A DNA stretch of 39,037 bases from an uncultured Acidimicrobiales bacterium (GTDB lineage: Bacteria; Actinomycetota; Acidimicrobiia; Acidimicrobiales; AC-14), in assembly GCA_902805665.1 (NCBI GenBank), contig CADCTB010000221.1, positions 1 through 39,037 on the forward strand, read 5' to 3'. This document shows positions 1-7,412 of the stretch, piece by piece. Position 1 is the stretch's first letter. Every line of letters starts with the position of its first letter. A program made the position numbers and the translations under genes. Below the pieces are notes generated by a model. That model worked only from the letters and a program-made list of their open reading frames with translations, made no database searches and was not told where the DNA came from.

Positions 1-483
1 AGCTTCCTCGACCGGTGGTCCGGCACCGTCGCCTTCAACACGGTCTCCCGCACCTTCGACGACGAGGGCGGCTGGGTCGTCGTCGACCTCCAGGGCGGAA
101 CGCTCCAGGTGGCGGGGGGGATGGTCGGAAGCTCGGGAATCGCCGTGCTGGTCGTCGAGCCCTTCGCCAAGTCGGTGCTGACGGCCAGGCGGTTCGTCGG
201 CATGGGGGAGTGGCCGGCCGGCGTGCGACTGGTCGGAGTGGCCAACAAGATCGAGTCCGTCGACGATCAGGCCTACGTGGAGACCGCGCTCGACGAACTG
301 GGCGTCCCGCTGTGGGCCACGGTGCCGCTCGATCCTGCGGTGAAGCAGGCCGAACGCAACGCCCAGCCCCTGGTCACCCTCGACCCCGACACCCCGGCCA
401 AGCGGGCCGTCGCCGGTCTGGCCGACCGGTTGACCGAAGCAGCCGAGGCCAGTGAGGCCCTTCCCACCACATCGAGCAGCTGA
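1..483 (+). CDS. CooC/MinD-like P-loop ATPase, C-terminal part
   Basis: The reading frame is open from the first base of the window to the TGA at 481-483, so only the last 160 residues are visible and the P-loop lies upstream. What remains resembles the second half of CooC/MinD-type ATPases: a Walker-B-like strand (WVVVDLQGG), a strand ending VVEP, the ANK nucleotide-base motif (GVANKIES) and a C-terminal helix. The family uses ATP-driven dimerisation for metal insertion (CooC, nickel into CO dehydrogenase) or for positioning of other complexes. The same blocks (VVDLxGG, VVEP, VANK) occur in the gene 17 bp downstream, so the two are tandem paralogues. No CO dehydrogenase gene is in the window, so a role in its maturation is only inferred from the family. 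Confidence 0.75.
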   Translation, partial: SFLDRWSGTVAFNTVSRTFDDEGGWVVVDLQGGTLQVAGGMVGSSGIAVLVVEPFAKSVLTARRFVGMGEWPAGVRLVGVANKIESVDDQAYVETALDELGVPLWATVPLDPAVKQAERNAQPLVTLDPDTPAKRAVAGLADRLTEAAEASEALPTTSSS

Positions 484-500
484 CCGGAGAGGAGACCGCC

Positions 501-1229
501 GTGACCAAGATCGCTGTCGCCGGCAAGGGCGGATCGGGCAAGACCACAGTGGCGGGGGTGCTGGCCCGCCTCATGGCCGAGGACGGTCGGGAGGTGCTCA
601 CCGTCGACGCCGACGAGAACCCGAACCTCGGTATCTCGCTGGGGCTCGGCGTCGAGGGGACCTACGGGATCATCGGCGCCCGGGAGGAGATGCTGCTCGA
701 CGGGCCGGCGATCTCGTCGTCGATGGAGGACATCGTCGACCGGTTCGCGGCCGAGGCCGGCGAGCGCCTGCGCATCGTGCAGGTCCGCAAGTTCGACCAG
801 TTCCGCCCCGGCTGAGGCGGTCTCTCGGCCGGGCAGTTGCTCGCCGCACTGGAGGACAAGCCGGGCCGCGTGGTCGTCGTCGACCTCGGCGGAGGCGTCA
901 TGACGGTGGCCCGGGGTGACGAGAGCCAGATCGACGCCCTCGTCGTGGTCGTGGAGCCGTACCCCCGCTCGGCCGAGGTGGCCCGGCGGCTCCTCGACAT
1001 GGCTGCCACCAAGGGGATCACCCGGCGGGTGGTCGTGGCCAACAAGGTCTCGGACGACGACGACCTGCGGGCCATCCGCGAGTGGTTGGGGGTCGACCCG
1101 GACATCGTCATCCCCGAGGACCGCAGCGTGTCCGCCGCCGACAAGGCTGGCGCCTCTCCGATCGACCACGCCCCCGAGTCGAACGCCGTCGGGGCCCTGC
1201 GGCCGCTGGCCAGCTCGCTACTGGTCTAA
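501..1229 (+). pseudogene. CooC/MinD-like ATPase interrupted by an in-frame TGA
   Basis: It starts with GTG at 501, behind a GGAGAGGAGA ribosome site. The first 104 codons give a textbook deviant P-loop (AGKGGSGKTT, about residues 8-17) and the TVDADENPNL switch region. The frame is then stopped by TGA at 813-815. The same frame continues at once (GGLSAGQLLAALE) through VVVDLGGG, VVEP and VANK to TAA at 1227-1229. Read through, the product would be about 242 residues, the usual length for this family. The stop lies near where CooC proteins carry their Cys-x-Cys motif. Explanations are a nonsense mutation, a sequencing error (one base from TGC or TGG), or recoding of UGA as selenocysteine. The end overlaps the convergent AAA gene by 12 bp. 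Confidence 0.75.
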
Positions 1230-2963
1230 GCGACGCCCGGCGCGGCTCGGGGCCCCTCGGCGCTTGGCCAGGGCGGCGCGCATGTCGTCGGCCGTCACCA
1301 CGGCGGCCGACCGGGTCAGGGCCGCGACCGCGGCCTCCTGGCACAGGGCCTTGAGGTCGGCGCCGCTCAGGCCGGCAGTGTGCCGGGCCAGCTCGTCGAC
1401 GTCGACCCGGTCGAGGGGCACGCCGGCGGTGAACAGCTGCAGTAGGGCGATCCGCCCCTTGAAGTCCGGAAGCGGGATCTCGATGCTGCGCGACAGCCTG
1501 CCGCTCCGGAGCAGGGCGCGATCGAGCTCGTCGGGCCGGTCGGTGGCGCCCACCACGAACACGCCGCGCCGGCCGCCGACCCCGTCGACCCCGGCCAGGA
1601 GCTCGGCCCACGTGCCGGCGATGGCGTCGATCTCGTCGAAGTAGATGATCGACGGCTGGTTGTCGCGGGCCCGGTCGAAGAGGCGGGCCATTGACCGCTC
1701 CGACTGCCCCAGACCCGGGCTGGTCACGTCGGCACCGGTGATCGGGTGAAACGAGCAGCCGGCCTGGGCGGCGAAGACCTTGGCGATGGTGCTCTTGCCG
1801 GTGCCGGGCGGGCCGGTGAGGAGCAGACCGGCCGGCGGTTCCACCCCGAGAGTTCGGGCCAGCTCCGGGCTCCTCACCATGGCCGCCACCTGCTGCAGCT
1901 CGGCCTTGGTGTGCGCCGGCAGGATCAGCCGGTCCCACGACCAGTCCTCGACCGAGGGGCGGTCGGTGCCGCGGCTGTGCGTGAAGGCGGTTCGCAGGTG
2001 GGCAGCGGTCAGCTGGACGACGTCGGCCGATCCGGTGGACCCGTTGAGCGCGGCCCGCGAGGCCGCCTCCACCGCCCGGGCCATGGCTGCGGGCGTGAGT
2101 CCCTCGGCGGACACCGCCAGGCGCTGCAGGTCGACGTCGGGCGCGAGTGGCTTGCCCTTCACGGCCGCGCCCAGGATGGCGGCCCGGGCCGGCGCGTCGG
2201 GCAGGTCGACCCGGATGTGGCGGTCGAAGCACCCTGGCCGGATGACCGCCGGGTCGAGGGCGTCGCGCTCGTTGGTCGCGGCCATGACGATGAGCTCGGG
2301 CACCCGCCTCGACTGCTCGACCTGCCGCAGGAGCTCGCTCAGTGTCCGCCGGGCCTCCTGGTTGTCGACGTGGTCGCCGCGCTGGGCGATGGCGTCGAGC
2401 TCGTCGAAGAACAGGATGCACGGGATGCGGGCGGCTGCGAAGGCGAAGGCGCGGTGCTCGCCGGCGTACGACGAGACCACGTCGCCCGTGGTCACATGGA
2501 CCAGGTTGAGGCCGAACTCGCCGGCCGCGGCCTCGGCGATGAAGGACTTGCCCACCTCGGGCGGGCCGTGGAGCAGCAGCCCGTTCCAGCGCCGCGGGTC
2601 AGCCGGGGCCCCACGTGCGAGGCCGACGGTGTCCTTGAGCTCGGTCTTGAGTCCCAGCATCCCGCCGACGTCGGCGAAGGTGGGCAGCTCGGTCGGGCCT
2701 TTCACGGCGAAGGGCAGGAGGCCGCCGGGTGCGGCCGGCGTGCTCACGTCGGGAGGGTGCTGGGCGGGCGGCGGTGGCGCCGGCGGCGTGGCGCGCGTGG
2801 GCCGGGCTGTTCGGCTCCCGATCACGGCGACCCCCAGCCCCATGGCCAGTAGGGCGCCGACCACCACGCCCCAAGGCAGCACCGCCAGCACCAACCAACC
2901 CACCAGTGGGATCAGGGCGAGCACGACCAGGAAGGCGGGCCGGGTCCACCACGTCTGCTGCAC
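1218..2963 (-). CDS. Membrane-anchored tandem AAA+ ATPase (Cdc48/VCP-like)
   Basis: A 581-residue protein. Residues 10-50 form two hydrophobic segments, followed by a Pro/Ala-rich linker (51-75) and two AAA+ domains. Domain 1 has Walker A GPPEVGKS (133-140), Walker B ILFFDELD (183-190) and an arginine-finger-type region around RPGCFDR. Domain 2 has GPPGTGKST (384-392), IIYFDEIDAIAG and SGRLSR. AAA proteins of this type unfold or remodel proteins. The N-terminal segments should tether it to the membrane, where Cdc48 carries its soluble N domain. No zinc-protease motif is present, so it is not an intact FtsH. The first Walker A has Glu-Val in place of the usual Gly-Thr, so domain 1 may bind ATP differently. 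The start is ATG. Substrates are unknown. Confidence 0.9.
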   Translation of the reverse strand: MQQTWWTRPAFLVVLALIPLVGWLVLAVLPWGVVVGALLAMGLGVAVIGSRTARPTRATPPAPPPPAQHPPDVSTPAAPGGLLPFAVKGPTELPTFADVGGMLGLKTELKDTVGLARGAPADPRRWNGLLLHGPPEVGKSFIAEAAAGEFGLNLVHVTTGDVVSSYAGEHRAFAFAAARIPCILFFDELDAIAQRGDHVDNQEARRTLSELLRQVEQSRRVPELIVMAATNERDALDPAVIRPGCFDRHIRVDLPDAPARAAILGAAVKGKPLAPDVDLQRLAVSAEGLTPAAMARAVEAASRAALNGSTGSADVVQLTAAHLRTAFTHSRGTDRPSVEDWSWDRLILPAHTKAELQQVAAMVRSPELARTLGVEPPAGLLLTGPPGTGKSTIAKVFAAQAGCSFHPITGADVTSPGLGQSERSMARLFDRARDNQPSIIYFDEIDAIAGTWAELLAGVDGVGGRRGVFVVGATDRPDELDRALLRSGRLSRSIEIPLPDFKGRIALLQLFTAGVPLDRVDVDELARHTAGLSGADLKALCQEAAVAALTRSAAVVTADDMRAALAKRRGAPSRAGRRLDQ

Positions 2964-2977
2964 GGTGGAAGTGTGTC

Positions 2978-3026
2978 ATCGAGTGAGCAGCCGACCCGGG
3001 TAGAGCGGGTCAACTGCTCACTCGAT
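2978..3026 (-). terminator. Two-tier stem-loop between B3/4 and AAA genes
   Basis: A perfect 13-bp inverted repeat (ATCGAGTGAGCAG at 2978-2990, complement at 3014-3026) encloses a second 6-bp stem (GACCCG 2993-2998, CGGGTC 3006-3011), with a 2-nt spacer on each side and a 7-nt loop. It overlaps the stop codon of the minus-strand B3/4 gene and precedes the AAA gene. A factor-independent terminator without a U-tract is the simplest reading. A repeated palindromic element is the alternative. Confidence 0.55.
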
Positions 3027-3737
3027 GGTGATGGAGGGGTGGTACCGGTCGGCGAAGGCGATCGGGCCGACCTGCGCCCCGGCGGCGGTGAGGCGGGCAG
3101 CCAGGTCGTCGAGGGCGGTGCGCAGCGCCGCGTGCTGGACCGCGGTGACCGCCTCGCCCAGGAACAGGCCGCTCTCTGTGTCCTCGGTCAGGCAGGTCTC
3201 CCGGGAGTCCCGGCAGTTGTAGGCCCAGCAGAGGACGGTGGAGCCGGCGGCGTACACGGCCACCTGGTCGGTGAGAGGCATGTCGCCTCCGCCGAGGGGG
3301 ATGAAGGCGTCGGCCGCCGGGTTGGCCAGCCGCAGGTCTATGGACGACCCAGGCAGCCGCTCGACGTCGTAGCCGCCCAGCGGGGCGAGGTGGCGGGTGG
3401 CCACTTCGCAGTACACGTCGACCAGGGCCAGGCCGGTGCGCACCGGGCCGCTCTTGAGCGTGCGGCGGGCCAGCTGCTCGGGGCTGGACTTGTAGGTCGA
3501 CGGCTTGAGGCCGCAGGCGGCGATGGCGGTGCGCCAGTCGCGGATCAGCGGGTGGTCGGCGACCAGCTCGATGGTGACGTCCTGGCTGACCAGGGCGACC
3601 GCGGTGTCGTCGGGGAAGGGCTGGCCGGCCACCGTGGCCGCCGCGGCCCTCAGATCGGAGGCCAGGAGGCCTCCTACCAGGATGTCGGGATGTCGTTCGG
3701 CGATCTCGCCGGCGATGCTCAGCGAGAAGCTAGGCAT
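3018..3737 (-). CDS. B3/4 domain protein (PheT B3/B4-like)
   Basis: A 239-residue soluble protein matching the stand-alone B3/B4 family, named after the domain of the phenylalanyl-tRNA synthetase beta chain that contacts tRNA or edits. Recognisable blocks are LVDVYCEVATRHLAPLGGYD (about residues 104-123), an IDLRLANP segment, FIPLGGGD, and the WAYNCRDSRETCLTEDTES stretch that corresponds to the family's W-N-x-R-x-S/D-x-x-T-x-x-T signature. Stand-alone members have been proposed to hydrolyse mischarged tRNA or bind nucleic acid, but this copy's substrate cannot be read from sequence. Its start overlaps the end of the upstream desaturase gene by 8 bp, so the two are probably co-transcribed and coupled. 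Its stop lies inside a large inverted repeat. Confidence 0.8.
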   Translation of the reverse strand: MPSFSLSIAGEIAERHPDILVGGLLASDLRAAAATVAGQPFPDDTAVALVSQDVTIELVADHPLIRDWRTAIAACGLKPSTYKSSPEQLARRTLKSGPVRTGLALVDVYCEVATRHLAPLGGYDVERLPGSSIDLRLANPAADAFIPLGGGDMPLTDQVAVYAAGSTVLCWAYNCRDSRETCLTEDTESGLFLGEAVTAVQHAALRTALDDLAARLTAAGAQVGPIAFADRYHPSITIE

Positions 3738-4773
3738 CCAGTCCGGTGCGGACGTTCTCGAGGACCTTCTTCCGCCACTGGATGTTGGCGGCGAAGTTGT
3801 CGGCGTCGAGCTCGGCGAGGGTCAGGTGCATCTTGCGGATCTGGTGGTGGGGGACCGACGACCACAGGTGGTGGAGGCTGTGGTGGCCGTCGCCGTGGGG
3901 GTGGATGATCCACCGGTGGGCCCAGCCCAGGTTCGAGATGGTGGCGTTGAAGGCGGTGTTCCCGGCGATGAAGCGGTGCTCGCCGGCCTCACCGAGCATG
4001 CGGATCACCGGCAGCACGAGGCCGAAGGCGACGAGCATGTGGGCCCAGGTCAGCAGGGCCAGGCGCATGTCGCCGGCCAGGGCGACGGCCCCGACGACCA
4101 CTGCGTACCAGGCGCCGGAGAGAAGCAGGGTGACGGCGCTGGTGCCGATGGCGGTGTACCAGGACCAGTTGTACGCCGGCAGGCGGCGGACGACACCCTT
4201 GACCAGCTGGCCGCCGGACAGGCCGGTCATGGCCTCGAGGTCGAACTGCTCGTACCGGATGATGTCCGGGTCGTCGTCGCTGCCGAGGCGGGCGTGGTGG
4301 ACCATGTGGCTGCGGCGGTACTCGCCGACCTGGCTGGCCGTGGGGAACCCGGCCAGCACGTTGGCCAGGAGGTCGTTCCACCGGCCCTGGCGCTGCCAGT
4401 TGCGGTGGGACGCCTCGTGCACCATGCACTCCAGGGCCCGGCCGCTGCGGCCCATGACCACGATGGCCACCAGGCTGATCGCCCACGCGAGAGCCGACGG
4501 GAGGACGGCGTGGGCCAGGGCGGCGGTGACGCCGGCGCCGATGAAGAGCGCGGCATCGCCCACCGCGGTCAGCGTGGAGCGGCGCAGGTCGGTCTTGGCC
4601 GCAGCCGTGAGGATGGGTCGGGCCGCGGCGGGAAGCTTGTAGCCCCGGGGCAGACCCCGTTGGGCCGTCTCGGCCGCCCGCAGCTCCTGGGCCTGGGACA
4701 CCTTTCCAGACGGCTGCCACTCGCGTGGGTCCTCCGGCTGCAGGGGTACGTCGGCGATAAGGGTGTCTGACAA
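3730..4773 (-). CDS. Fatty-acid desaturase family membrane di-iron protein
   Basis: A 347-residue membrane protein. It has the three histidine clusters of the desaturase/hydroxylase superfamily: HEASH, then a SHMVHHARLG block, then a late HPHGDGHHSLHH cluster. Hydrophobic helices lie between them (AALFIGAGVTAALAHAV, LAWAISLVAIVVMG and a pair in the middle). These enzymes use a di-iron centre and O2 to desaturate or hydroxylate lipid chains. The TTG at 4771-4773 is preferred as start because GGGAGG lies 7 nt before it. The frame is open further upstream to a TTG at 4881, but that would overlap the preceding gene and has no better ribosome site. It is coupled to the B3/4 gene by an 8-bp overlap. 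The exact substrate (acyl lipid, carotenoid or other) is unknown. Confidence 0.88.
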   Translation of the reverse strand: MSDTLIADVPLQPEDPREWQPSGKVSQAQELRAAETAQRGLPRGYKLPAAARPILTAAAKTDLRRSTLTAVGDAALFIGAGVTAALAHAVLPSALAWAISLVAIVVMGRSGRALECMVHEASHRNWQRQGRWNDLLANVLAGFPTASQVGEYRRSHMVHHARLGSDDDPDIIRYEQFDLEAMTGLSGGQLVKGVVRRLPAYNWSWYTAIGTSAVTLLLSGAWYAVVVGAVALAGDMRLALLTWAHMLVAFGLVLPVIRMLGEAGEHRFIAGNTAFNATISNLGWAHRWIIHPHGDGHHSLHHLWSSVPHHQIRKMHLTLAELDADNFAANIQWRKKVLENVRTGLDA

Positions 4774-4855
4774 TTCCCAGCCTCCCACTAAGCGTGCTGT
4801 CGCAGTCTCCCGGTTCGACCCCCCGGTTACCAGGGAGCGAACACCCAACCAAGGG

Positions 4856-5320
4856 TCAAACTGGAGTGGCCGGAACTCCAATGGGAAGGGTCAGACGGGT
4901 GCGACGGTGCACGAGGAGTCGCCGCCCGATCTCGTGGACGTCGACGGAAATGATGACCGGCCCGGTTCCGGGTCCGACCAACTCCACGTCGATCTCGGCG
5001 ATGCAGCTCTCACCCGGCTTGAGGATGTTCGACACCCACCAGCCGCGCTGGGGTGGCTGACTGTCCTTCCGGGTGACCAGGACCCGGCCCGGAGGGCCTT
5101 CCTCGAGCGTGCCCTCGACCTTGCGGATGACGCCCGCCTCGCGGCCCCGGTTGATCAGCTCGATCTCGGCGTGGACGCTTCCTTCGTCGGTGCCGATGAT
5201 GGTGCTGGGACCGAAGCCGATCTCGCTGTCGCCTTGCACCCGGGCCAGCACGAACCAGCCGGCGGTGGCGGCGGCCCCGGCCATCCCGGCCGCCCCGAGG
5301 AGGCCGCGGATCATTCGCAT
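4856..5320 (-). CDS. Small membrane-anchored protein of unknown function
   Basis: 154 residues. Residues 1-27 make a short arginine-containing N-terminus and one hydrophobic Ala/Gly-rich segment (LLGAAGMAGAAATAGWFVLA), a signal anchor. The rest is a beta-rich domain with alternating hydrophobic residues (AEIELINRG, VRK-type strands, SCIAEIDVELVG), like an immunoglobulin-type or carrier domain exposed outside the membrane. I do not recognise a family. The ATG at 5314 would give an ATGA overlap with the decarboxylase stop, and the ATG at 5320 a 10-bp overlap. Either way it is translationally coupled to the decarboxylase. The protein is Arg/Glu-rich towards its end (RRLLVHRRTRLTLP). Confidence 0.65.
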   Translation of the reverse strand: MRMIRGLLGAAGMAGAAATAGWFVLARVQGDSEIGFGPSTIIGTDEGSVHAEIELINRGREAGVIRKVEGTLEEGPPGRVLVTRKDSQPPQRGWWVSNILKPGESCIAEIDVELVGPGTGPVIISVDVHEIGRRLLVHRRTRLTLPIGVPATPV

Positions 5321-6768
5321 ACGACCTGGATGCGGTCCAGCTTGGGGTCCTGGGGGCCGACGATGCGCCCGCCGGCCGCGACCTGGGCGGTCAGGTGGGC
5401 CACGAGCGCGGGCGTGAGCCGCTCGCCCGGCACCACGACCGGGATGCCGGGGGGATAGGTGGCCGCCATCTCAGCCGAGATGCGGCCGACGGCGTCGGCC
5501 AGCCGCACCCGCTCCTGAGAGGCGTGAAAGGCCTCGCCCGGGCTCATGACCTGCTCCGGGACCTCGTACAGGGCCCGTTCCACGAAGCCCTGGGCGTCGA
5601 GCTGGTGGGCGCTGGGTTTGTCGGCGATGGCGTGCAGCGCGTCGACGAACTGGTCGAGGTCGGACCGGCTGTGGCCCATGGTCACGTTGGCCAGCACGTT
5701 GGCGTAGTCGGCCATCTCCATCGTCACCGCGTGGTCGTCGAACAGCATCCGCTCGACGTCGTAGCCGGTGTAGCCGGTGCTGATCACGTTGACCGACAGC
5801 CGCGTCGGGTCGAAGGCCACGACGCCGTGGGAGCCGATCAGCCGCTTGTCCAGGCAGGAGAGCAGCGGGTGCTCCTCGATGCGGGCCCGGGCCTCCTCGG
5901 CCAGTTCGATGGCCGTCGAGAGGAGGGCCTCACCCTCGGTGGCCATCTGCATGCGGGCCACGTCGATCGATGCCCGGAGCAGGCACGAGGGGCTGGTGCT
6001 CTGCAGCATGCGGTTGACGACCTCGACGCGGGCGTGGTCGACCAGGTCGCCCTGGACGTGGAGCATGGAGGCCTGCAGGAAGGCGCTGAGCAGCTTGTGG
6101 GCTCCGGCGACGGCCATGTCGGCCCCCTGCGACAACGCGTGGGGCGGCAGGTCGGGGTGGAAGGGGAAGTGGGGGCCCCAAGCCTCGTCGACCAGCAGGG
6201 GCACGCCGTGGCGGTGGGCGGCTTCCGCGATGCCGGCCACGTCGGAGCACACCCCGTAGTAGGTGGGGGAGACGATCAGCACCGCCCGGACCTCGGGATG
6301 GGCCGCCAGGTTGGCCTCCACCTGGGCCGGAGTGACCCCGTGGGCGATGTGGCTCTCGGGATCGAGCTCGGCGGGTATGTAGACCGGGCGGACGCCGCCC
6401 ATCATCAGGGCGGAGATGATCGACCGGTGGGTGTTGCGCGACGTCAGGATCGTGTCGCCGGGGTGGCAGACCGCCGTGACCATCACCTGGTTGCCGAGCG
6501 TGGATCCGTTGGCCAGGAACCAGGTGCGGTCGGCGCCATAGGCCTCGGCGGCCAGTTCCTGGGCCCGGTCGAGGGCCGAACCCGGCACGCCGTCCATGTT
6601 GCCCAGGCCCGGGCTGATGTCGAGCGACAGCATGCGGTCGCCCACTGCGGCCCGCATGTCGGGATGGGCGCCCTTGCCCTGGATGTGGCCAGGCGTGTGG
6701 AAGGCGGCGCGGGGTACCTCCGCGTAGGCGCACAGCGCTTCGAAGTAGGGGGCGGAGGATTGGCTCAT
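5311..6768 (-). CDS. Orn/Lys/Arg decarboxylase family PLP enzyme
   Basis: 485 residues, fold type I PLP enzyme. It opens with the family's substrate-loop sequence (AAFHTPGHIQGKG, residues 21-33). LANGST (85-90) is the phosphate-binding region, HRS at 114-116 packs near the cofactor, VDEAWGPHFPFH contains the pyridine-binding Asp194, and SQGADMAVAGAHKLL contains the Schiff-base lysine, K225. A C-terminal domain follows (KPSAHQL...PGEAFHASQERV). Members decarboxylate lysine, ornithine or arginine to diamines. The short form without an N-terminal wing domain matches the YaaO/SpeA-type group, and specificity cannot be called. The frame stays open upstream, but ATG at 6768 is preferred since the family begins here. 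It lies 11 bp behind the CofE-like gene, in one operon. Confidence 0.88.
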   Translation of the reverse strand: MSQSSAPYFEALCAYAEVPRAAFHTPGHIQGKGAHPDMRAAVGDRMLSLDISPGLGNMDGVPGSALDRAQELAAEAYGADRTWFLANGSTLGNQVMVTAVCHPGDTILTSRNTHRSIISALMMGGVRPVYIPAELDPESHIAHGVTPAQVEANLAAHPEVRAVLIVSPTYYGVCSDVAGIAEAAHRHGVPLLVDEAWGPHFPFHPDLPPHALSQGADMAVAGAHKLLSAFLQASMLHVQGDLVDHARVEVVNRMLQSTSPSCLLRASIDVARMQMATEGEALLSTAIELAEEARARIEEHPLLSCLDKRLIGSHGVVAFDPTRLSVNVISTGYTGYDVERMLFDDHAVTMEMADYANVLANVTMGHSRSDLDQFVDALHAIADKPSAHQLDAQGFVERALYEVPEQVMSPGEAFHASQERVRLADAVGRISAEMAATYPPGIPVVVPGERLTPALVAHLTAQVAAGGRIVGPQDPKLDRIQVVCE

Positions 6769-6779
6769 GGCAGGAGAGG

Positions 6780-7412
6780 TCAGGATGTCCGGACCAGCAC
6801 GAGCGGGGTGCGCTCGTCGGCGTTGCCCTGGGGGTTGGGCCGCATCGACTCGACCAGCAGGTCGTGATCGATGAACGGCGACGCGCCGCAGATCTCCACC
6901 CGGCCGAGGTCGTTGGCGTCGACCACCGCGGCGCCACAGCCCAGGGCCGCGGCCACCTTGCAGGCCACGCCCGTGGGATCGTCCGGGCCGAGGACGATGT
7001 CCTGGGTGTAGGGCGGAAGGTTCCCGGGGACGTCGTCGATCCAGGTCACCTGGCGGCCGGCGATGCGGTAGAAGTCGCCGTGGCGACCGAGCGCTCGTCC
7101 GGGCATGGCCACAGCCAGGGCCAGCAGGATGCGGGGCAGGCCGGCCAGGTCGATCGCCACCTGAAAGGCATATGGGTTGCACAGGCTGCTGTCGAAGTTG
7201 AAGAAACGGCACAGGATGCGGGCCGCCACGCCCGGGTGCACGTCGTCGAGGTCGACGATGCGCCCCTGGGTGATGGCCAGGGGCGACTCGCAGATGACGA
7301 GGATGTCGGAGGGCTCGGGCTGGAGACCGGCAGTCTCCAGCGCGCCCTGCGCAACCTCGATGATGTCGTCGCCCGGGACGAGCAACGCTGTCTTCAGCGG
7401 CATGACCTTCAT
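6780..7412 (-). CDS. CofE-like coenzyme F420-0:L-glutamate ligase family protein
   Basis: About 210 residues from ATG 7412 (or ATG 7403). It resembles the CofE/FbiB N-terminal family, whose members add glutamate to coenzyme F420-0 with GTP: ILVICESPLAITQGRIVDLDDVHPG (about 35-60) matches the start signature, and FFNFDSSLCNPYAFQVAIDLAG and the ADERTPLVLVR ending match the family's later blocks. It lacks the FbiB nitroreductase-like C-terminal domain. There are no other F420 genes in the window, and it is co-directional with a PLP decarboxylase 11 bp downstream. A different amino-acid ligation is therefore possible. Its 5' end overlaps the 5' end of the divergent HTH gene if both use their first ATG. 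Confidence 0.75.
   Translation of the reverse strand: MKVMPLKTALLVPGDDIIEVAQGALETAGLQPEPSDILVICESPLAITQGRIVDLDDVHPGVAARILCRFFNFDSSLCNPYAFQVAIDLAGLPRILLALAVAMPGRALGRHGDFYRIAGRQVTWIDDVPGNLPPYTQDIVLGPDDPTGVACKVAAALGCGAAVVDANDLGRVEICGASPFIDHDLLVESMRPNPQGNADERTPLVLVRTS

Noticed and set aside
6769-7212. N-terminal extension of the decarboxylase frame
   Set aside because: It is an out-of-frame shadow of the CofE-like gene and Arg/Pro-rich; the family start is at 6768.
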